Notes under the pieces: generated by a model
What the model was told of the DNA's origin: nothing
Database searches by the model: none
The model's input: only the letters and a program-made list of their open reading frames with translations
DNA from: Phytophthora hibernalis
Taxonomy: Eukaryota > Oomycota > Peronosporomycetes > Peronosporales > Peronosporaceae
Direction: 5' to 3'
DNA: 64,000 nucleotides
Assembly: GCA_012656075.1 (NCBI GenBank)
Contig: JAAKBF010000229.1
Location: 248,001-312,000 of the forward strand
In this document: piece by piece, positions 55,658 to 64,000 of the stretch
Layout of the letters: each line of letters opens with the position of its first letter
How positions within the stretch are numbered: the stretch's first letter is position 1
Translations under genes and position numbers: made by a program

Positions 55658-56590
55658 TGTCGCGTTGGGAAATCCAGATTTGCGTAACGCTACACTAGGG
55701 ATGCCTAAGCTAGACCAAGTGGATACATCGCACTCAACAGGGAACGGACTTAATCAGGAACCGCACTTAGCCGAACTCAGCGCAGGACGGACTCAGCGAT
55801 GAATGGACTCAGCGAAGGTTGGACTCGGCGAAAGTTGGACTCGGCGAAAGTCGATTTGCGCGAGAATATGCCTGATGGGATAAATCAGGATCTGGGCGAA
55901 GAGTCACCGTGAGGTAAGAAACAGCTCGACACCAAGGGACGGAGCTGAGCGAAGAGTCGCAGGGAGATCTGTAACGACTCCATTTCATTAGATATTTGTA
56001 AAGGGCCGGTAGAAGAACATAGAGAAGAGCCCGAAGGGGCTCTCCGAAGATATAGAGATAACAATCAGAGCAGAATCTTCTAAGTCCAAGAACAGCGTAC
56101 ACTTTCCGGTAAGTCCCTGCGTGGGCTGGATTATGTCTACCGTCGTTCCCGAGAGGCATAGCTTGTAGGGGGCCGTCTGGTAGCGCCACGAGATCAAGGT
56201 CGGCCCGGGGTGGGCACTTCTCGCTACCAAGCGAAGATAAGTCTCGTCGACTCGACGAGCCGGTGGGTCTGCACAACACAGGACACCGTAACCTCCCAGC
56301 AGGGCGTAATCTGCACCTGGTGACCTGTAAACGCGCTCGCGCGCTGCCGTCCATCCTTTGGTGAAGGGCACAGAGTTTTGCACGGAGATTGCCCCCTCAG
56401 GCGAGTCTCTGGAGAGTTTGGAGCTTGGTACCCGTTGGAACAACACTCAACTGAACTCCGACTGGGGCGAACCGCAAACGGAACCGACAGGAACCCTGCG
56501 CAAGCCAACATCGCCGACCTGACTCGGCGAATTGTTGTGCTGTTGCGTGGAAGCCGAACTAACGACGTTTTCTGTGAATCACAACATCAC
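55658..56590 (+). repeat. 3' LTR of element A
   Basis: It is matched to 32693-33670 and followed by the target duplication agctg at 56591-56595. Confidence 0.85.
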
Positions 56591-56595
56591 AGCTG

Positions 56596-56673
56596 CATGC
56601 AACGGTGGCGAACGGTAGCGCCATGAAGGTGCTGCTGCTGACCCACAAAGTCAGTGACCTGACGGCGATTTAA
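56596..56673 (+). pseudogene. 3' part of the gene interrupted by element A
   Basis: Short coding-like sequence (ATVANGSAMKVLLLTHKVSD, then a TAA) continues the interrupted gene of 32321-32692 on the far side of element A. The site is shown by the agctg duplication. Too little remains to identify the protein. Confidence 0.35.
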
Positions 56674-56878
56674 GAAACCCATGGAGAACGTCGAGCAGAC
56701 TCGTGTCCCACAGAAAAAATATAAAAAATGAGTGCTATTTTATTCATTATCGTCGAAATCAGAATCGCTAACTCTTCATTCACTGCCAATATCGTCTTCT
56801 GATGCAATTTCCTCTTCAACAATGTCGTGACGCTCCAAGGCTTCAACGAGCTTGTCGATGCCGCTATCAACCAGCAGT

Positions 56879-57148
56879 GCTTCCTAAAAATATATGGTAC
56901 TAACAATATATTGCCATAAAATACGGCGCACAATTGATTTTCCTGAGAAAGATGATACCCTACAATAATTGATTGTTCAACCCAGTTTCTTGACGAATTT
57001 TACCCAATCATGAGTACGAAAAAGTGGATTTTGACCAATGAAATCATCCATTAAAATTGCAATAATTGATGTTTCAATCTTCGTTTTCAGATGCAATAAT
57101 CGAGGGTAGGATGTGGACCACCCTCCGCTTCCATAGTATTTTAAGAAG
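56879..57148. repeat. MITE-like repeat, same family as 22980
   Basis: The left tip GCTTCCTAAAAATATATGG and the complement of the right tip GCTTCTTAAAATACTATGG are inverted partners. The tips match those of the repeat split by the MULE (TTTCCTAAAAATATATGG). The interior is AT-rich, with no coding potential of its own. Confidence 0.55.
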
Positions 57149-57204
57149 CGAGGCGGGTTGCCAGTGCTACCTAAAGGTAGCACTGGCAACCCGCCTCGCT
57201 TCTT
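57143..57204. repeat. 30-bp perfect palindrome with 2-base centre
   Basis: The left arm 57143-57172 begins AAGAAGCGAGGCGGGTTGCC. The right arm 57175-57204 is its exact complement, with only AA between. The right end of the MITE-like repeat overlaps the outer bases of the left arm. Such a tight palindrome is unstable in vivo and suggests a recent hairpin-mediated rearrangement or a fold-back join. Confidence 0.9.
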
Positions 57205-57299
57205 CCAATTGGTGACGTGGGCGTCAGTGAGTAGACCGGCTTTGGCACTACCACTGATAATGGTTGAAGTTGATCCCAGCATAAAGTGATCCATTTGAT

Positions 57300-58480
57300 T
57301 AATATTAATATGTCAAGTACGTATTATGCATGCATTATAATACATGCTACTACAGTATATCAATAATAATATCTCAAATGAAAACAACCATGCGCTATTT
57401 AAAATTAAAATATGCGTTGCCGTAAGGGCGTGGTTGCGTTTCTCGAGGTCGTTTATCCCCAGACCCAGACACCGACGGAGAAACCAAGGCCTAAGGGGAT
57501 GTTTCATTTTTAGGAATAACTCCGGGATAGCGTTGGCCAGAATAGCAATTCAAAAGAAACAGCTTCTGGAATAAACTCGTGGTCTTACAAAATGAGATCA
57601 ATTTATTCAGGTAAAATTAATCACCTCTCATTTCGAAAACGTCTGTCAGACGCTGAAGCGTGGTGCCACGCAGGCGCAGCGCTCAGTATCGCCTTTAGCC
57701 GCTCCTTCACAGTCAGGGGTACAGCATCACCCCCGCCGAGTTCGCTGGAACCGCAGGTTTGGGTCCCCTCGCTGACCCCCCCCTGCCCTCCTCTGCGACG
57801 GTTCGTTGCGCTCGCTTTGAGGCACCAACTTGATATCAACTTGCGCAAGTTATTCCCGCCGATTAACTTTATCCTGACTTGAAAAGTCAGGATAACTTAT
57901 TACAGGAATAACTTCTTAGTCGATGAATGAAGAGTATTCATCCTAAGGGTTAGGTCGGAATATCTTTTGCTCTAGATATTCCTGAAATAAAACAGCCCGT
58001 TACTGAGACCGAAAGGTCTTTCTATCATTTACGAACATGTAAGCGGACATTTTACCGGGTAGCGCAACAACGCCCTATGAGAAATGCACCGGTTTTGAGT
58101 TGTCTTCAAGCATCTGCTTTCACGAGATGGGGAAAGATAATGTAAAATACGGCATCAGATTAAATGAAGGCTGCCCTTGACAGCCCCTGTGACGGGGTTC
58201 ACACGCACCTTAGCTTTAGAGGAAGCGTTAACGCGCGAGCCATAACAGACGCCTGGCGTTCCTGTCCAATATGGTACCGAGTACGAATTGACTTGTGAAC
58301 TTCCGGGTTAGAGTTAAAACTGATTTATATTAAACACTGTTGTAGTTCTAACTACTGCTACCTATCTGCATACTGAATCCCTGTCTAATCTAATCTGTCC
58401 GAATGACAGCCACCCATTTAGATGTACTGCTTTAATACAACTGGCGTACCACTTAAGTACGACTGATGTACGACTTAAGT
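57300..58480. other. non-coding, element-derived sequence
   Basis: No gene is supported. A perfect 12-bp inverted repeat with a 3-base loop (ttatcctgactt / aagtcaggataa) sits at 57869-57895. From about 58190 (TGTGACGGGGTTCACAC) to 58480 the sequence could be an LTR or leader of the gag-like frame that follows, but no second LTR is in the window. Confidence 0.35.
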
Positions 58481-58483
58481 CCT

Positions 58484-59717
58484 TGACGTGCCACACACCA
58501 CGCGTGTGGCGGACACCAATCATGTGGACCACACCACAGAGAACAATGGTCGCCCCCAGTCAAGTGGCCCCATTACATCCTCCCACACCCAAACGGGAAG
58601 CACCTTGTCCCAGCGGGAATTCCAGCGAACCGCACAGGCAACGCCTCATTCTGCAATTTGCGCCCGAACGAACATCCGCCGAGCCCCAAGACGCCCACCG
58701 GGCACCAAGCGAAGACCAGCACCACTTGCGATGCCAAAGCGCTCCGACTCCAAGGCGCTCCGCGCCGCCGACCACAAGACGAAAGGCGGCGAAGACCAAT
58801 CGAAGAATCTGCCTCGGCATTCGAAGAAAGCTTCTCAGAAGCCCGACGACAAGGCTAAGCCCGATGCGACCAGATCCCGGTCCAGCAGGAAGCGCACCGA
58901 GGTCACCTGCCCGGCCCATACGAAGGCGGCAGCGACAACGAGTCGAACTCCGACGGCGAGGCCAACCCAACCCTAGTTCTGGGTGACGACAGCCCGGAAC
59001 CCCAAGGCGACGAAGCTCCAAGAGCGGGAGATGCGAACGCGCCGACGGCAGCGACAGAAGCGACGGCAGCGACTTCCAAACTCCGGATCCTGACGATAAA
59101 GCTTCGGACAGCGACGACGAGGCTCACAGATCTGCTGGTGGCGATGGCCAAGCTCCCAAGCTGTCTGAGACAAGGCCTCCGAGGCCGGCGACGACAAGTC
59201 CCACTCGGCGACTGCGAAGCAGACCAGCGACGCACCCAGGATGCTGCCTCAGCCACCGATCGCAAACCCGATCCGGGCGCAACAAGTGATGCCAAGCACC
59301 GCTCGGAGGAGAATGCCTCGGACGAGGTAGACTACAGCGAGTCGGATCTGGAGTCGGGCGAGGTCAACGACCCAAGCACTTCACCCAAGCTCACAGAGCA
59401 GCAGCGGTGTCTCCATCCAAGGAATCCTGGAGCATCGTGCGGGTGATCGCCAGCGGCAGCTCGATAGCTTGAGCGAGGACCTCCGGCACGCGCTCTATCG
59501 ATGCTCGGTGAGCGAGAGGGGTGACGCGAATGACCAAGCTGAGCTCCAGAAGCACTTTGGGTGGCTCCGCGATCTCTACTCTCGCGTCGAGGCGTTGGAG
59601 AGCCGTGCTCATCCGACTGCTCCACAACCTGCGGCTGCTCCTCCGCAGGATATGATGCAGATGATGGCGAGCGCGTTTCGCCACGTACTCTCAGAGTCAT
59701 TCGCCCCGGCCTGGTGA
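58484..59717 (+). pseudogene. gag-like charged frame of a retroelement, frame-broken
   Basis: The plus strand shows highly charged, low-complexity coding-like sequence in several overlapping frames. They end in QAELQKHFGWLRDLYSRVEA and MMQMMASAFRHVLSESF, then stop at 59717. The composition (Lys/Arg-rich, then Asp/Ser-rich, then a helical end) suits the start of a retroelement gag. Immediately beyond, coding is on the other strand and belongs to an integrase end, so the gag is cut off from any pol of its own. Confidence 0.4.
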
Positions 59718-60720
59718 TACGGCTTGAGAAGTCCCACGTAGAACGTCGGGTGCGTGGTCATAGCCGACGGCAGGTCCAACGTGTACGCGTTGCCATGGAC
59801 CCCAATGACCGTGAACGGCCCCACAAACCTTGGACAAAGCTTCGTGCTGCCCACCGTAGGGACCGCTTGCATAGGGAGATTCTTAGCGTTAGCCTGGTCC
59901 CCAAGTTTAAACACGTTCACGTTCCTCCGCCCCTGGCGATCACTGTTTTCCTTCTGTGTGTCTTGAGCAGCTGCCATAGCGTCCCGGACGCGTTGCCTTA
60001 CGGCTTCACCAGTCTCGATGAACGCCAACATGTTTCGTTTGACTGTCGGGGGCAGGCTTTTAAGGCCCCGCGGATCGTCGGCGTCAGCCTCTCCCTCATC
60101 CAAATTAGAAGCCGGGGGTAACGTCAGCGGCGTACGCGGATGGCGTATCCCGTTTACGTAGAATGGGGTAAAACCCGTCGACGAATGCACAGCATTGTTC
60201 AGCGCAAACTCCACCTGCGACAGCAGCGTGCTCCAGTTTGTGGGTTCTTCGTCGCAGACGCTGCGCAACACGTCTTCTAACACACGGTTCACCCGCTAGG
60301 CTTAACCGTCTGTCTGCGGATGGTTCGCCATGGACATGTCAATCTCGTTCCGAGAAGACGGAACAAGTGTTTCCAGAAGCGTGAGACGAAGCGGGGATCC
60401 CGATCACTCACGAACGCCTCCGAAGGCCATTATGTCGAAAGATATTATCGACAAAGAGTCGAGCCGCTTGCGGTGCCGTCACACTCCTTTTCATCGCGGC
60501 TAGCCGCACCATCTTGCTGATACGGCAAACGAAGACCAAGACGCCAGTGTGACCGCGCGCATCCGCTGGAAGCTCGTAGATGAAATCCATGCTCACCGAG
60601 CGCCAACAATCGGCTGGCACCGGCAAGCACGTCAAGGAGCCGACGACGAGGGAGCGGGTTTCACACGTTGGCACGTTTCGCACGTCTGCACGTACTTACG
60701 AACCCACTTGTACATGTGAG
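59712..60720 (-). pseudogene. element D integrase region (Ty3/gypsy), frame-broken
   Basis: Reading leftward from 60720: VPTCETRSL-like zinc-finger remains, WRSVSMDFIYELPADARGH with the first catalytic Asp, KRSVTAPQAARLFVDNIFRH, a frame change, then WSTLLSQVEFALNNAVHSST and GFTPFYVNGIRHPRTPLTLP, and LCPRFVGPFTVIGVHGNAY and THPTFYVGLLKPYHQA at the end. There is no chromodomain after the last motif, so D belongs to a different gypsy lineage from B. Confidence 0.7.
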
Positions 60721-60817
60721 GCCACCAGAAGTTGCGCGCCACGGACGGGTACGTCTTCTCACGACCAAGATGGCCACTGAGCGGTGTGTCGTGACCCTCG
60801 TAGAGAATGCGATGCCG

Positions 60818-61678
60818 CTAGTCCTCGTCGTTAGGTACTATTCGAAGCTCATCACCTTCATCGACTTGGTAATAGACCAGACCATCTTCCAGCGAGTAGC
60901 GATGCAACCGCGAGCACTGCCGAGCAGTTATCTTCACCGCCGCCTTCGGCGTACCGAGTGCCTTACCGAGATCAGCCAGATCCTCGTCCTCGGCATACGC
61001 TTCTCGCAGAAGCTCATAGAGCGGGGACTCGAGGTAGGCAACGTGCGCCAGCTCGTAGTCCGAACATCGGGAAAGTGCGTCCGCGAGGACGTTCTGCTTT
61101 CCTGGCATGTACTCCACCGTGAAGTTATACTCCGCGAAGAAGGAGAGCCACCGCGTCATGCGTTGGGAGAGATGAGGCGACGACGTCGCAGTCTGCAAGG
61201 ACGAATGGTCTGTGTAGATCACAAAGGGTTTACTGTACCCGAAACTTCACCAGCGCATACTTCAGAGCGAGAAGTTCCTTGTCGTGGACCGGTAGTTCAT
61301 CTCTACCGCCTTTAGTTGGCGCGACTGGAGTGAGACCACTCGCTCTCCGCCATCGGCATCGACTTGCAGAAGCGCACATCCAATGGCAAAGTTCGATGCC
61401 TCGCATACCACACTGAACGGGCGATCGTCGTCGGGCAAAGCCAAGATCGAAGCGCTCTGCAAGCTTTTTGATAGACTCAAAAGCTTGCTGAGCCTCGTCG
61501 TTCCATGACCATCCATTCCGTGTCCTTCTTCAGCAGGTTGGTCAATGGCCGCGCCATCTCGGCAAAATTGGCACTGTAGTTGTGCAAGTAGTTGGCTAGA
61601 CCAAGCCACTTGCGTAGGTCCTTCTGGGATACGGGAACCGGCCACTGCGCGATCGCGCACACCTTCTCCGGATCCGCA
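60818..61678 (-). pseudogene. element D reverse transcriptase end and RNase H, frame-broken
   Basis: The minus strand starts at the junction with element C (61678) in the RT thumb: CAIAQWPVPVSQKDLRKWLG and LANYLHNYSANFAEMARPLT. The RNase H follows with PFSVVCEASNFAIGCALLQV, HDKELLALKYALVKFR and the T-D-H motif in MIYTDHSSLQTATS. It ends in FTVEYMPGKQNVLADALSRC, the usual gypsy signature. The 5' half of pol and any gag are missing: D is cut off at 61678 where element C begins. Confidence 0.75.
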
Positions 61679-62724
61679 CAGAGGAATCAACCCAGAAGTG
61701 ATGGAGACACGTCGCCGAGCACACGTTAAGATCACCCTCGGGTGGGAGCGAGTGTATGCATTCGAGTTGTGGATTATGGATCATAGCACCGGAGTCGATG
61801 TAGTCCTCAGAACGGACTTCATGATACCAGCCGGAGTGCGGTTAGACCTGTTCCATGGTACGGCCCGGTTACCGGATGAAGTTATGGTCCCCCTGGTAAC
61901 GCGGATGACGCTCCGGTATACGGCCTACGTGGCCGGGGCCCGACTGAGGATTTGTCAGTCGCCGGACGAGAGTGGCACGAGTTCAAGTTACCTAGACGAC
62001 GTCCACCTCTGAACACCACGAGGTGTGGATTCGCCGGATTGGAAATCTCGTGCCGACAGTGACGAGGTTTCAGCGAGGACAACCAGCGATTATCCGGCTG
62101 ACCAACGTGTCACCGAGGGTTGCCCACTGTACAAACCACGAGTCGATGGTATTATGGGTACCACGTGGTGATCTCCCGCAAGGGCGTGGCTACACCCAGC
62201 TACGATCGGCTAAGTATGACGAATGGCAAGTGCTGGCGTACGCTGAGTGTCGGGATGACACATTACTGAAGCGTGAAAGCAAACTGTACGAGCAGTGGTT
62301 AGCCAGTCAACCACCAGCAGTCGAGCGGCGAGAATACCCGACGCCTCGGAAGATTCTTTCCCGACCGATAGCGCACCAAGATGGGCGTCGGGTGGATCGT
62401 CTTCAGAGTGTTGAAGAGTGCCACGCTCAACCGAACGAGTGTGGCAAACCGAGAGTAACCGTTCCTTTGGTAACCTCGGAGATAGTGGTCATGGACATGG
62501 AAGCCGAGGACTGTGAGGGTTCAACCATGTCCGAATCCTCGGACAGGGGTGACGGCGATGTAATTACCGGCGAGGCACCGGAAACCAAGGTCACCGAAGA
62601 TTCGGTGGCACGTCTGGAGTCGGTGTTTGTAGCGCTTACGACTGGCGTTTCCGCTGGCGTCGCTGTCGACATTGACGATGCTCTCGGTGGTGTGGCGAGC
62701 ATGTGGCAAACGAAATCGAGTTGA
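61679..62724 (+). pseudogene. element C protease end and linker
   Basis: It begins at the equivalent of B's GVMKTCRRALVKITLGWERV and has TGVDVVLRTDFMIPAGVRLD. The linker reads MWIRRIGNLVPTVTRFQRGQ through DEWQVLAYAECRDDTLLKRE. Frame 62023-62724 is the longest intact piece. Comparison with B shows different frame breaks in places, so the two copies decayed partly on their own. Confidence 0.7.
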
Positions 62725-64000
62725 CCGATTACGCGCATGAGTTGGCATTCCTCCTTGACCTGACCGAAGCCTTGGAGACGTTTTTGGATTATACAAGACC
62801 CAACGTAGCGAACCCGAAGGCCACGTCCGAGCAACGACGAGCATTGATCAACGTGTTACAGAAGCATGAACAGATCATGATTTCGAGTGGAAACGCTCTG
62901 CCATCGCCAGCCTATGGCGTGGTATGCGATATCGATGTATAGGGGCACCCTCCGATAAAAGAGAGGCTCGGCGTACAAAACCGCTGAAACACCTGAAGAA
63001 GTTATACGAGTTACTGAAAGGCTTGTTGAAAGCTCGGTTGGTGGCGTTCTCGGACAGCCCGTGGGCATCCCCGATTGTGATCGTGCTGAAGAAGAATGGC
63101 GTCGATATCTGCCTGTGCATTGATTACAAGGTGGTGAATGCCATCACCGCGATCATGGAGTACGCCATGCCGCTGGTCGACGATTTGTTAACGGACCTAG
63201 AAGCCTACATGTTGTTCTGTTTTTAGATGCAGCTAGCGGTTTTGGGCAATCATGATGACGATGAGAGCTCGGAAAATCTCGGCATTCGTGTGTGCACTCG
63301 GCCACTTCGAGTCGCTGCGTATACCGTTTGGCCTGAAGAACGCACCGATGATATACCAACGAATGATCGACAATGCTCTATGGGGGTTCGCTCAGCCCAA
63401 GGGCGGTTGGAACCAGTTCTCTGAGTGGATGCGGTCCGCTGAGGCAGCCGCTGAAGCTGTGCGAACAGGGTGACCGACGGTTCTGCACGACTGTCCGAGG
63501 TTTCGACAGATTTTCGACCAAGTTTGAGGCTGACCGCGAGTCCTCGGTGATGCTCGACGCAGTGACCCAACTGGTGAACAGCCCTGTAGCGGACATGTTC
63601 TCCACAGGGGAAGCAGATGAATCCTCGTTGGTGCCAGTGTTCGATCGGCGGTCGTTCGTGGACGATATTTGTTTCGGCTCCGAGACGTTTGACTCTTGTC
63701 TATCCACCATAGACCGCCTGCTTTCAACGGTTTGGTGAGTGTCGAATAAGTGTGAGTTTCACGAAGAGCATTTTTGTACAAGGTCGAGTGGATTTTCTAT
63801 CCCACGAAGTGTCGGTCGACGGGATTCGGGCCGATCCGAAGAAGTTGAAGATAGTGACGGAGCTACCGTTCCCATCATCAAAGAAAGGAATGCAGTCATT
63901 CCTCGGTACGTTGAACTATTACAGCAGATTCATCCAAGACTTTGCAGTCTACGGGGCCGCCCTGTACCAACTCAAGGATGAGGATTTTACACCGACAGGA
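62703..64000 (+). pseudogene. element C reverse transcriptase (runs off the window)
   Basis: Four successive frames carry the reverse transcriptase: NVANPKATSEQRRALINVLQ, SPWASPIVIVLKKNGVDICL, the palm motif SLRIPFGLKNAPMIYQ at 63300-63360, and RRSFVDDICFGSETFD near 63650. The catalytic pair is again F-V-D-D. The start of the thumb (KKGMQSFLGTLNYYSRFIQD) is at the window edge. Frame changes fall near 62700, 62940, 63225, 63470 and 63735; the one at 63470 is shared with B. Confidence 0.75.

Larger units (their letters stand above)
32693..56590 (+). mobile_element. LTR element A: non-autonomous Ty3/gypsy, split by element B
   Basis: Two LTRs (32693-33670 and 55658-56590) with TGTGGTGT / TGTCGCGT starts and ...CAC ends flank an interior of about 7.7 kb once element B is removed. 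The 5-bp direct repeat agctg at 32688-32692 and 56591-56595 marks the insertion. A primer-binding site follows the 5' LTR. The interior keeps a gag N-terminal region, a linker region, a second-type RNase H and a chromodomain. It lacks the rest of gag, protease, reverse transcriptase and integrase core. The antisense frame (37229-40982) is retained. The element could only move with enzymes supplied by a relative such as B. Confidence 0.85.
56755..57294 (-). pseudogene. decayed coding sequence interrupted by a MITE-like repeat
   Basis: The minus strand reads MDHFMLGSTSTIISGSAKAG and TDAHVTNWKKRGGLPVLPLG from 57294. Beyond the MITE-like repeat it resumes as EALLVDSGIDKLVEALERHD and IVEEEIASEDDIGSE, ending near 56755. 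The acidic end resembles the tail of pogo/CENP-B-like transposases, but I cannot confirm it. A palindrome at 57143-57204 lies where the repeat joins the coding part. Confidence 0.35.
61679..64000 (+). mobile_element. element C: truncated copy of the B family
   Basis: From 61679 the sequence matches element B from 44761 onward with scattered substitutions and indels, and continues to the end of the window (B position about 47064). It lacks LTR, gag and the catalytic part of the protease. The sharp start against element D suggests truncation on insertion, recombination, or an assembly join. It presumably continues into the rest of pol outside the window. Confidence 0.8.

Noticed and set aside
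57592..57882. 97-residue plus-strand frame
   Set aside because: No domain, no homologous context, and it lies in AT-rich element debris with hairpins.
1..64000. tRNA, rRNA and classical secreted RxLR or Crinkler effector genes
   Set aside because: None was recognised: no cloverleaf-like tRNA or rRNA segments, and no signal peptide followed by an RxLR or LFLAK-type motif in a plausible start frame.

Overview
This window reads as nuclear DNA of an oomycete, most likely Phytophthora or a close relative. Genes are compact and packed on both strands, with intergenic gaps of about 100 to 600 bases. Introns are short (about 47 to 105 nt, GT..AG). The left third carries ordinary eukaryotic housekeeping genes. 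The right two thirds is a nested pile of mobile elements of kinds typical of oomycete genomes: Ty3/gypsy retrotransposons, a Mutator-like DNA transposon and MITE-like repeats. The organism call is an inference from gene style and element content; there is no rRNA or other marker here.

Gene-dense part (1-22.9 kb): an R2R3-type Myb factor (+, 1.0-2.8 kb); a cyclic-nucleotide-binding-domain protein (+, 3.1-5.3 kb); a Sin3-type corepressor scaffold (-, 5.4-10.3 kb); a small basic coiled-coil protein of unknown role (+, 10.5-11.5 kb); decayed coding-like sequence (12.0-13.3 kb); a PX-domain protein (+, 14.4-15.2 kb); a small single-span protein with a likely mitochondrial presequence (+, 15.8-16.3 kb); a PH / coiled-coil / polyproline / WH2-like / PX / WH2 protein (-, 16.5-19.8 kb); a COMMD4-like Commander-complex subunit (-, 19.9-20.9 kb); and a LisH-like protein (+, 21.0-22.9 kb). 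Several of these genes show single-base frame breaks, often in or next to short homopolymers, while their splice phases otherwise fit exactly. The simplest reading is residual assembly indels rather than dead genes.

Transposon part I (22.9-32.1 kb): a 5.15 kb Mutator-like element (23265-28414) is flanked by a perfect 9-bp target duplication. It encodes a FAR1-type transposase with a SWIM finger that runs into a Ulp1/C48 cysteine-protease module. It sits inside a smaller MITE-like repeat, perhaps inside a still larger inverted-repeat unit. Next to it is a 1.26 kb element (30800-32062) with about 265-bp terminal inverted repeats and an exact 222-bp internal tandem duplication.

Transposon part II (32.7-56.6 kb): LTR element A (32693-56590, target duplication agctg) is a non-autonomous Ty3/gypsy derivative. 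It is split by LTR element B (40995-55283, target duplication tcgac), a near-complete but frame-broken chromodomain element: gag, protease, RT, degenerate RNase H, a second RNase H with intact catalytic residues, integrase, chromodomain. Both A and B carry, between chromodomain and 3' LTR, a homologous reading frame on the opposite strand. This conserved antisense gene is the most interesting item in the window.

Part III (56.6-64.0 kb): decayed coding sequence with a 30-bp near-perfect palindrome, a second copy of the MITE-like family, a truncated minus-strand gypsy pol (D) abutting a plus-strand gag-like frame, and a truncated plus-strand B-family copy (C) that runs off the window.
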